In this document: one piece after another, positions 23,609 through 29,966 of the stretch
Position numbering within the stretch: position 1 is the stretch's first letter
How the letters are laid out: each line of letters starts with the position of its first letter
Assembly (NCBI GenBank): GCA_032124015.1
Contig: JAQBEH010000004.1
Span: 1-29,966, forward strand
DNA from: DASRJG01 sp032124015
GTDB lineage: Bacteria > Acidobacteriota > Polarisedimenticolia > Polarisedimenticolales > DASRJG01
Reading direction: 5' to 3'
DNA length: 29,966 nt
Translations under genes and position numbers: made by a program
The notes under the pieces: generated by a model
Database searches by the model: none
What the model saw: only the letters and a program-made list of their open reading frames with translations
Told to the model about the DNA's origin: nothing

Positions 23609-24132
23609 CAGCGGGTCGTCGCGAGGGACTCGCGATGGGCTTCGGTGGAATAGGCGACCGCGAGCGCGGAGGGGATCGCAACACCGGCCGCGCGGCCGGC
23701 GAGCAGCATGATCGCGATGTGGTGAATCGTGTGGCCCGAAAGGAAAACGAGCTCGCGCTCGAGGTGGCTCGACGACGACAGCGGCGGCCGTCCCGGCGCC
23801 GCGGACTGGATCACGGTCAGCTCTGCGGGGAGATCTACGCTTCGAAGCTCGGCGAGCGACCCGGCGATGGCCGCGAGTGCGCCACGCACCGCCTCCGGAT
23901 CCCGCTCGAGCCGAAGGTCGCGAGGCCGGGCATCGTAGTCGACGGAACCGGAGCGCCATCCATCGAGGAGGAGCCGGAAGTGGTCGACGCAGTGCCTCAA
24001 GTGCGGTCCAACGGAGGGAAACGCGGCGGGGTCTTGTTCGATGACCGCACCAACCACCGCTTGACAGCGGCGGCACGCGTCCAGGCAACCCGCCACGGCG
24101 TCCGGGATGAGATCGGAGGGCTCGGCTTTCAT
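23608..24132 (-). CDS. DinB-like metal-binding four-helix protein
   Basis: A 174-residue predicted four-helix-bundle protein of the DinB/YfiT superfamily. Metal ligands are suggested by LRHCVDHFRLLLDG (His47, His51) and SGHTIHHIAIML (His134, His138). Members are often thiol-transferase-like or of unknown function. The N-terminal segment has three Cys (16, 20, 23) in a CLDACRRC pattern, an unusual extra cluster. ATG 24132 is chosen because GAGGTG lies about ten bases upstream; an in-frame start ten codons earlier is less likely. Its stop overlaps the NRDE start. It follows the lone receiver gene after 58 bases. Confidence 0.82.
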   Translation of the reverse strand: MKAEPSDLIPDAVAGCLDACRRCQAVVGAVIEQDPAAFPSVGPHLRHCVDHFRLLLDGWRSGSVDYDARPRDLRLERDPEAVRGALAAIAGSLAELRSVDLPAELTVIQSAAPGRPPLSSSSHLERELVFLSGHTIHHIAIMLLAGRAAGVAIPSALAVAYSTEAHRESLATTR

Positions 24133-24190
24133 GGGGAAGGCACCTCGCAACACGGCGGCCAAGTCTCGCAGGGAAGGCGGGAGCCCGCAA

Positions 24191-24601
24191 CTAGGTCTCG
24201 ATCGCCGGCCCCCGGGGGCGAGGCTCCGCCCCCTTGCCGACGACGGGAGTCATCGTGCGCACCGCATCGCGCAACTGGTGGAGGGTGAACGGCTTCTGGA
24301 TCAACCGGGCGCCGCACGCCCGAACACGACGGAACTCGTCGGGCTCGAGCGTCCCTCCCGAAAACACGAAGACTTTCCCGTGCAGTTCGGGATGCCCGAG
24401 GATGGCCTCCTCGAGCCAATCCAGTGATTCCTGTTCGTCGGTCACCAGGTCGAGCACGATGAGATCGAAGCGGATCGAGCGGAGCATCTCGGAAGCCACG
24501 GTGACGCTCGCCGCTGTGAAACAAGCGTTCCCGTCGGCCTCGAGCGCCAGCCTGATCAACTCCGCCAGAAACGCCTCGTGATCGAAAACTAGGACCTTCA
24601 T
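24191..24601 (-). CDS. Stand-alone response-regulator receiver domain
   Basis: A 136-residue CheY-like receiver without an output domain. The conserved phospho-acceptor is in LIVLDLVTDE (Asp51). Acidic residues near the N-terminus (VFDHEAF, Asp7 and Glu9), the switch Ser in VFVFSGG (Ser81) and the Lys in IQKPFT (Lys103) are present, so phosphorylation should be possible. The last 20 residues are a charged, Pro-rich tail. It heads the minus-strand set leading to the acyltransferase, so it may relay a signal to one of these proteins by direct contact; no cognate kinase is adjacent. The ATG at 24601 lacks a strong ribosome-binding site (GGGG about 10 bases upstream). Confidence 0.88.
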   Translation of the reverse strand: MKVLVFDHEAFLAELIRLALEADGNACFTAASVTVASEMLRSIRFDLIVLDLVTDEQESLDWLEEAILGHPELHGKVFVFSGGTLEPDEFRRVRACGARLIQKPFTLHQLRDAVRTMTPVVGKGAEPRPRGPAIET

Positions 24602-24719
24602 CGTTTACGCCCCAATGCTCATTTCTGGGGAAAGTGTACGGTGGCACCAGGGGAGAATGTGAGATTGTGTTCTTGAGATTCCCGCCCCGCGAGGTGGTTT
24701 TTGGGTGCTCGGAGGGCTC

Positions 24720-25113
<394 letters not shown>

Positions 25114-25115
<2 letters not shown>

Positions 25116-25156
25116 GGATGCGGGGAAAGGGGACACTCCCCTTTTCCCGCATTCTT
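25114..25156. repeat. GGGGA-NNN-TCCCC palindrome, copy 3, across two convergent stop codons
   Basis: Inverted repeat with 20-base arms around spacer CAC, 17 of 20 positions pairing perfectly. Left arm AGGGATGCGGGGAAAGGGGA, right arm from 25137. It begins inside the msrB TAG and ends inside the TAA of the minus-strand gene, so it fills the whole gap between two convergent genes and most likely serves as a bidirectional terminator. Confidence 0.8.
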
Positions 25157-27398
25157 ATTTCTCCAAACTGGCGCGGAGCGAGTCGACAGCGATGATCGTC
25201 CCCGCGCGATCGACCCGGCCGAAGGTTAAAACGCCCGTCGGGCAACTCTCGACACACGCTGAACAACGCACGCACTGGGGGTCCTCCATGGGGAGCCCCT
25301 TGTTCGCGAAGCCCATGACGTCGATCCCCTGGTGGCAGACGGATGTGCAGACGTTGCACGAGATGCACTTCTTCTTGTCGGCCAGGATGCGGAACGAAGT
25401 GAAGCGCGCGTAGATGTGCATGAGCGCGGCGAGCGGACAAGCGAAGCGGCACCAGACGCGGCCGCTGTAGTGGAAATAAAGCCCGACCCCCAAGACGCCG
25501 GCGAAACCGACGTCGACGATCCAGTAGTAGTTCGTCTGGATACCGAACGGTTGCCACCCGTTCAACAGGCCATCAAACAGCGGCCGCGCGAACGAGTCCG
25601 GCCAGATCCACGAGATCGTGCGCAACACGGCGAGGATGAGCGCGACGGCAAGCACGGCCTGCCCCACCATGTTCAGCCTGTTCCAGAAACGACCGTGGGG
25701 CATCTTCTGCCGGTGCGCGTCCCCCAAAGTTTCGGCGAGCCCGCCGCACGAGCAGATCCAGCCGCAGTAGGCGCCCTTCCCCCACCGGTAGATGATCGCG
25801 GGAATGATCACGAACGTCTGCACGAAGCCGATCACGAGCCAGAGCGCCATCGGCTTGTACGTGAAGACGTTCCAGATGAAAAGAGGCCACGCGAGGATGA
25901 ACCCGAACGCGCGCCAGTACTCGCGCCCCTGCGGGTCCCACTGCGTCAAGGGGAACAGTTGATCGCCGAGCCACTGCCCCGCCCCGTGGTCGAAAAAGCC
26001 GTTGTGCCCGATCCACGGCAAGACGACGTAAGGCAGAAGGAAGAGCGGCACCGTCTGCACCGCCATCAAGGACAGAGTCTGAACCTTGACGTACGGCGTC
26101 TTGCGTTTCCCGATGCGTTTGATTCCGAAGATCACCACGCACAGGCAGTACGCTAGCGAGTAGTAAAAGCCGGGAGATCCCAGAGACAGAGCCAATGTGC
26201 CGAGGAGGTTCGCCGGGCGCGCGAAGGCTGAGGCCAGACCGCCCAGCACAGCCGGGACGGCGAAGGGGAACCAGTGGTGTTCCTTGAATGCGTTGGTGAC
26301 GAGGCCCCCGGCCTTCCAGTTGTAGAGGAAGACGCAGGCGGCGACGAAAGCGAGGAACGTCCCCCACGTCGCGGCCGTCCACTCGCCCCGGATTGCGACA
26401 CCCGACCGGCGGAGGAATTCGAGCGGCGCTTCGCGACCGATCATCGTGAAGACCGCGTCGTTCGGGAGGGTCTCTTCCTCGCCTGTGTCCACGATCAGCA
26501 CGGCGTCGGCGGCGCGGATCTCTTTCACCTTCGACCCCAGCGCCAACCGCAGCGACTCGTGGCTCAACACCGCCTCGACGTTTTCCGGTTTCGCTCGCGA
26601 GAACTCCGCGTTGCGATAGGAGAGCGTCACACGCCCGCCCGCTGAAGCGATAGCCGAGGCGGCTTCGAGGGCCGAGTCGCCGCCTCCGACGACGAGCACG
26701 TCCTTCCCCGCGAAATCCTTCGGGTCGTGGAGGCGGTTGCTGACCTTGTCACCCGACTCGCCGGGGACCCCGAGCTTGCGGAAGTTCCCCGACCGGCCGA
26801 TGGCGACGATCACGCGATGGGCGAGGAGCGGCTCACCGCCCTCGAGGATCACCTCGAGCGCGCCCCCCTTCCTGAGCACCTGCAACACCCGCGCGGTCAG
26901 GGGGACGACCCCTGCGCTCGCGGATTGTCTTTGCAGTTCGGCAAGGAGCGGCTCTTTGACCTTTGCGCTGAGACGTAGATCGCCGGCCGGGATCATCGCG
27001 GTGGGATACGTGTAGATCGGCTTTTCCTTTGGGAAGTTGACGATCGTCGAGAACGGCTCGCTCGCCTCGACGACAACGACGTCCAGGCCGGCCTTTCGGG
27101 CCGTAAGCGCGGCAGACATCCCGGACACACCCGCGCCGACGATGACGAGATCGCGCATCGCGCCTCCGGAAGGACGGTCACGATTCGCGAAGGACGGGTC
27201 TCCGAGGATCGTGCGCACCGCGCGCGCGCCGGTATCGGCCGCGAACTTGAGGAGCGGGACCCCGGCAAGGTCCCCGACGATGTACAGCCCCGGAACGCCG
27301 GTCGAGCCGTCGGCCTCAGCGACGGGGAGCTTCTCGACGGTCCCCGCCGGCCAGCGGCCGTGGAGCCAACGGAAGTACTTTGCGATCGGCGTCACCAT
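25155..27398 (-). CDS. FAD/NAD(P)-binding oxidoreductase fused to NapH-type polyferredoxin
   Basis: A 747-residue membrane redox protein. Residues 1-80 carry a segment ending in GLYIVGDLAGVPLLKFAADTGARAV, like the FAD-contacting C-terminal motif of thioredoxin-reductase-like enzymes but placed first. Residues 82-335 form a two-Rossmann flavoprotein: GAGVSG (88-93) and a second NAD(P) motif VLVVGGGDSALEAA (234-247). About 340-670 is a membrane part with several helices, including a NapH/YccM-like YCGWICSCGG (Cys545, 549, 551) and WCRFACPLAA (Cys650, 654). The C-terminus has two 4Fe-4S clusters: Cys678/681/684/688 and Cys709/712/715/719. Electrons could pass from NAD(P)H through FAD to the clusters or across the membrane. 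The acceptor is unknown. ATG 27398; 71 bases separate it from the divergent pseudouridine synthase. Confidence 0.92.
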   Translation of the reverse strand: MVTPIAKYFRWLHGRWPAGTVEKLPVAEADGSTGVPGLYIVGDLAGVPLLKFAADTGARAVRTILGDPSFANRDRPSGGAMRDLVIVGAGVSGMSAALTARKAGLDVVVVEASEPFSTIVNFPKEKPIYTYPTAMIPAGDLRLSAKVKEPLLAELQRQSASAGVVPLTARVLQVLRKGGALEVILEGGEPLLAHRVIVAIGRSGNFRKLGVPGESGDKVSNRLHDPKDFAGKDVLVVGGGDSALEAASAIASAGGRVTLSYRNAEFSRAKPENVEAVLSHESLRLALGSKVKEIRAADAVLIVDTGEEETLPNDAVFTMIGREAPLEFLRRSGVAIRGEWTAATWGTFLAFVAACVFLYNWKAGGLVTNAFKEHHWFPFAVPAVLGGLASAFARPANLLGTLALSLGSPGFYYSLAYCLCVVIFGIKRIGKRKTPYVKVQTLSLMAVQTVPLFLLPYVVLPWIGHNGFFDHGAGQWLGDQLFPLTQWDPQGREYWRAFGFILAWPLFIWNVFTYKPMALWLVIGFVQTFVIIPAIIYRWGKGAYCGWICSCGGLAETLGDAHRQKMPHGRFWNRLNMVGQAVLAVALILAVLRTISWIWPDSFARPLFDGLLNGWQPFGIQTNYYWIVDVGFAGVLGVGLYFHYSGRVWCRFACPLAALMHIYARFTSFRILADKKKCISCNVCTSVCHQGIDVMGFANKGLPMEDPQCVRCSACVESCPTGVLTFGRVDRAGTIIAVDSLRASLEK

Positions 27399-27469
27399 CA
27401 GGCGGGCGATCTTATCCTCTTCGGGCGGCGCTGCGGCAGCCTACGGCCACGGTGTTAACGTTCGCGATC

Positions 27470-28216
27470 ATGGCCCAAGCGACGAGACGGAAAAGCGCCT
27501 CCAGAACACTCGATCGCCTCGTATCGAAGGCGGGCGTCGGCTCGCGCACCGAGGCGCGTCGTTGGATTGCGGAGAGGCGCGTCAAGGTCAACGGCCGCAT
27601 CGTCACCGATTCGGAGACGTGGGTCGACGCGGAAAAAGACAGGGTCACACTCGACGGCCGTCCCCTACGCGCCGCGGGGAAGATCTATCTCCTCGTGCAC
27701 AAGCCGAAGGGGTATCTCACGACCTACCGCGACCCGCAGGGGAGAAAAACCGTCTACGATCTGCTACCGGAACGTGACCGCTATCTCTTCCCGGTCGGAC
27801 GGCTCGACCTCGACACGAGCGGCCTTCTCATCATGACGAACGACTCGACCTTCGCCGAGTCCCTGACGAACCCCGAAAGCAACGTACCGAAGACCTATCT
27901 CGTGAAGGCGTCCAAGCTCTTGACCGACGAACAGCTCCAGCTCTTGCGCCAGGGCGTGACGCTCAAGGACGGACCGACGCGCCCCGCGCGCGTGACACGC
28001 CTGCGCGAATCCGGTGGCTGCACGGTGTTCGAAATCAAGATCACCGAGGGCAGGAATCGCCAGGTGAGGCGCATGGTCGCCTCGCAGGGTGCCAAAGTGC
28101 TGAAGCTCGTCCGCGTCGCGATCGGGAGCGTTGGGATCGGGGATCTTCCGGTGGGCCAAACACGCGCCCTCACACCGGGCGCAATCCGCCGGTTACGACT
28201 CACAGAACCCTCGTGA
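27470..28216 (+). CDS. rluB: RluB-type 23S rRNA pseudouridine synthase
   Basis: Converts a uridine in large-subunit rRNA to pseudouridine (RluB acts on position 2605 in E. coli; the exact target here is inferred). The 248 residues have an N-terminal S4 RNA-binding domain (about 13-60, RLVSKAGVGSRTEARRWI) and an RsuA/RluB catalytic domain. The catalytic Asp113 is in GRLDLDTSGLLIMTND, preceded by HKPKGYLTTYRDPQGRKTVYDLLP, whose DPxGRxTV form points to RluB over RsuA. GRNRQVRRM is the usual C-terminal block. ATG 27470 has no strong ribosome-binding site; upstream in-frame starts would only add residues before the S4 domain. Its stop is 13 bases from that of the convergent repeat protein. Confidence 0.93.
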   Translation: MAQATRRKSASRTLDRLVSKAGVGSRTEARRWIAERRVKVNGRIVTDSETWVDAEKDRVTLDGRPLRAAGKIYLLVHKPKGYLTTYRDPQGRKTVYDLLPERDRYLFPVGRLDLDTSGLLIMTNDSTFAESLTNPESNVPKTYLVKASKLLTDEQLQLLRQGVTLKDGPTRPARVTRLRESGGCTVFEIKITEGRNRQVRRMVASQGAKVLKLVRVAIGSVGIGDLPVGQTRALTPGAIRRLRLTEPS

Positions 28217-28229
28217 TCGGGTCACTCGG

Positions 28230-29966
28230 TCAACGTGCGACGGACAGCGAGACGACGACGAGTGCTCGTTCGTTCTGGTTCGTGTGCGTGGCGCTTGCCG
28301 TGTCCGTGCCGTCGGCCGTCACCGCGTGATCGGCCGACGTGCTGTTGCTCGACGAGAGGCTCTGGTCCGTTCCTTCCGACCAGCCGTTGTTCCAGGTGAA
28401 CGACCCGGTGTCGCCGCAAATCGAGGCTGCAACCGCCAACCCGTCCGACGTCACGGCAACCGATGCCGTGAGTGGATTGGGCGTCGGTGCGTTGGTCGAG
28501 GCAACGTCGCTGGCCACGACCGGGGTCGCCTGGTCGACGTTTCTGATCGTCGCCGCGGCGAAGTGCTCTTCCGTCGGGTTCGCACCCCCGTAGGTCACGA
28601 CGAACGTGCTGTCGCTCGCGGCCACGATCCCCGCCTCGTCGAGGGACCACAGCTCGATGCGGTCGAACGCCCCGGCCGCCGTGCCGTTGATTCGGGTCAG
28701 GCTGGAACCGCCGTAGGTCACCGTGCTGACCTGCGTGTCCGTCGAACCCTCGTATCCGACCATGAACACGAGGAGGCGATCGTTTCCGGCCCCGGCCGCG
28801 TGCGTGAGCCCCGTCGTCCAAGCCCCCACGCGGTCGGTGACGCAAGCATCGCCGACGCCGTTTCCGTTGGCGTCCTCCTGGCCGGCATTGGCGTCCTTCC
28901 TGCAGTTGTCGCACGCGTCGCCTACCGTGTCGGCATCGGTGTCCGTCTGCGTCGGATTCGCGATCGTCGGGCAGTTATCGACGTCGCCGCACACACCATC
29001 CGCATCGACGTCGTTAGCTGAATCGAGCGGGCACGCGTCGCACGCGTCGCCCACCGTGTCGGCATCGGTGTCCGTCTGCGTCGGGTTCGCGATCGTCGGG
29101 CAATTGTCCACGTCGCCGCATACCCCGTCACCGTCGACGTCGTTAGCTGAATCGAGCGGGCACGCGTCGCAAGCGTCGCCCACGGTGTCCGCATCGGTGT
29201 CCGTCTGCGTCGGATTCGCAATCGTCGGGCAGTTGTCCACATCGCCGCACACGCCGTCGGCGTCGGCATCGTTCGTCGCATCGAGCGGACAGGCGTCGCA
29301 GGCATCACCCACCGTGTCGGCGTCGGTGTCCGTCTGCGTCGGGTTCGCGATCGTCGGACAATTGTCCACGTCGCCGCACACGCCGTCGCCATCAACATCA
29401 TTGGCTGAATCGAGCGGGCACCCGTCGCACGCGTCGCCCACCGTGTCGGCGTCGGTGTCCGTCTGCGTAGGATTCGCGATCGTCGGACAGTTGTCCACGT
29501 CGCCGCACACGCCGTCGCCATCAACATCATTGGCTGCGTCGAGTGGGCACGCGTCGCACAGATCACCGAGCGCATCACCGTCGGCGTTCGCCTGGTCGGT
29601 GTTCGCCACCGCCGGGCAATTGTCCGCGTCGGCGCATACCCCGTCACCGTCGACGTCGTTAGCTGCATCGAGCGGGCAGGCGTCGCACACGTCACCAAAA
29701 GCGTCGCCGTCGGCGTTAGCCTGATCCGCGTTCGCCACCGCCGGGCAGTTGTCCGCGTCGCCGCACACCCCGTCGGCGTCGGCATCGTTCGCCGCATCGA
29801 GCGGACACGGGTCACAAACGTCACCGAGCGCGTCACCGTCCGAATCAGCCTGATCTGCGTTTGCGATCGCCGGGCAGTTATCGCACGCGTCACCGAGCGC
29901 ATCGCCGTCGGCGTTGGCCTGATCCGCGTTCGCAATCGCCGGACAGTTGTCGACGTTGGTGCACAC
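28230..29966 (-). CDS. Thrombospondin type 3 repeat surface protein (5' end missing)
   Basis: C-terminal 578 residues of a larger secreted or surface protein; the start lies beyond the right edge. From about residue 1 to 374 it consists of calcium-binding type 3 repeats of the DxDxDG kind (DNCPTIANPTQTDTDADTVG and DACPLDSANDVDGDGVCGD), rich in Asp and with regularly spaced Cys pairs. The last 204 residues form a beta-sandwich-like domain (NDRLLVFMVGYEG, VSTVTYGGSSLTRING, IELWSLDEAGI, AAATIRNVDQATPV, NERALVVVSLSVAR) resembling C-terminal adhesion or sorting-associated domains of secreted bacterial proteins. No sorting motif such as LPXTG is visible. Function: probably calcium-dependent rigid stalk with a terminal binding domain; this is inference. 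The frame is uninterrupted. Confidence 0.9.
   Translation of the reverse strand: MCTNVDNCPAIANADQANADGDALGDACDNCPAIANADQADSDGDALGDVCDPCPLDAANDADADGVCGDADNCPAVANADQANADGDAFGDVCDACPLDAANDVDGDGVCADADNCPAVANTDQANADGDALGDLCDACPLDAANDVDGDGVCGDVDNCPTIANPTQTDTDADTVGDACDGCPLDSANDVDGDGVCGDVDNCPTIANPTQTDTDADTVGDACDACPLDATNDADADGVCGDVDNCPTIANPTQTDTDADTVGDACDACPLDSANDVDGDGVCGDVDNCPTIANPTQTDTDADTVGDACDACPLDSANDVDADGVCGDVDNCPTIANPTQTDTDADTVGDACDNCRKDANAGQEDANGNGVGDACVTDRVGAWTTGLTHAAGAGNDRLLVFMVGYEGSTDTQVSTVTYGGSSLTRINGTAAGAFDRIELWSLDEAGIVAASDSTFVVTYGGANPTEEHFAAATIRNVDQATPVVASDVASTNAPTPNPLTASVAVTSDGLAVAASICGDTGSFTWNNGWSEGTDQSLSSSNSTSADHAVTADGTDTASATHTNQNERALVVVSLSVAR
28921..29565. repeat. Five 129-base tandem repeats inside the surface-protein gene
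   Basis: Near-identical units start at 28921, 29050, 29179, 29308 and 29437, each 129 bases (43 residues). They differ at a handful of positions, e.g. DVDGDG versus DADADG and one CPLDAT. Two more divergent units follow at 29566 and 29695, another unit begins at 29824 and is shortened to 69 bases (23 residues), and a final partial unit runs to the edge. The period keeps the reading frame. A 23-residue truncated unit also ends the array on the left (28852-28920). Confidence 0.92.

Noticed and set aside
22820..24190. A single 456-residue protein joining the DinB and NRDE region
   Set aside because: The first 194 residues are an out-of-frame reading of the DinB-like gene; the NRDE protein clearly starts at MCTVTL with the essential Cys2.
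24625..24634. CTGGGGAAAG, identical to ten bases of palindrome copy 2
   Set aside because: There is no complementary TCCCC arm at the right distance, so it cannot be called a fourth copy.
24642..24656. TGGCAC resembling a sigma-54 -24 element upstream of msrB
   Set aside because: The matching TTGC at the -12 position is absent.
28845..29966. CRISPR-like array
   Set aside because: The repeats are contiguous, 129 bases long, in frame and encode thrombospondin type 3 units, with no unique spacers.

Overview
The window looks like chromosomal DNA from a high-GC Gram-negative bacterium. At least four predicted outer-membrane beta-barrel proteins, two lipoproteins with clear lipoboxes and an OmpA-family protein indicate an outer membrane. 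Several gene types recall environmental lineages such as Acidobacteriota or myxobacteria-like groups: a PDZ-membrane-GAF-SpoIIE phosphatase, a FAD oxidoreductase fused to a polyferredoxin, a DUF3604 cassette, and a thrombospondin type 3 repeat surface protein. The phylum is an inference and is not proven by any marker here. I saw no rRNA, tRNA, CRISPR array, insertion sequence or prophage. No gene-free stretch exceeds about 120 bases.

Layout. 1-1488 (minus) is the 5' part of a GAF-PAS histidine kinase cut by the left edge. 1524-4399 (plus) holds an uncharacterised lipoprotein, class I aldolase FbaB and an overlapping small lipoprotein, closed by a hairpin. 4432-8555 is an envelope-protein block: four beta-barrels and a DUF4239 membrane protein, arranged in two divergent pairs, one of them a pair of paralogues. 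8563-19584 is an 11 kb run entirely on the minus strand, read from right to left: SpoIIE phosphatase, alpha/beta hydrolase, DUF3604 protein, membrane parvulin, HupE-like protein, OmpA-like protein, glucokinase and UbiX. 19610-20965 (plus) has a DUF4336 protein and a small periplasmic protein. 21021-24601 (minus) is a tightly packed set: lone receiver domain, DinB-like protein, NRDE (TANGO2) protein, acyltransferase-GNAT fusion. 24720-25115 (plus) is MsrB, convergent with the FAD-polyferredoxin fusion at 25155-27398 (minus). 27470-28216 (plus) is an RluB-type pseudouridine synthase. 28230-29966 (minus) is the 3' part of a thrombospondin type 3 repeat protein that runs off the right edge.

How the genes fit together. 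The window mixes housekeeping genes (fbaB, glk, ubiX, msrB, rluB) with envelope biogenesis and signalling. The most system-like unit is the hydrolase/DUF3604/parvulin/HupE row. It pairs a predicted exported PHP-like metallohydrolase with a membrane-anchored foldase and a metal-transporter-like membrane protein. The second is the four-gene receiver/DinB/NRDE/acyltransferase set with overlapping start and stop codons. A recurring short palindrome (GGGGA-NNN-TCCCC core) sits directly at stop codons in three places and looks like a dispersed intergenic element reused as a terminator.
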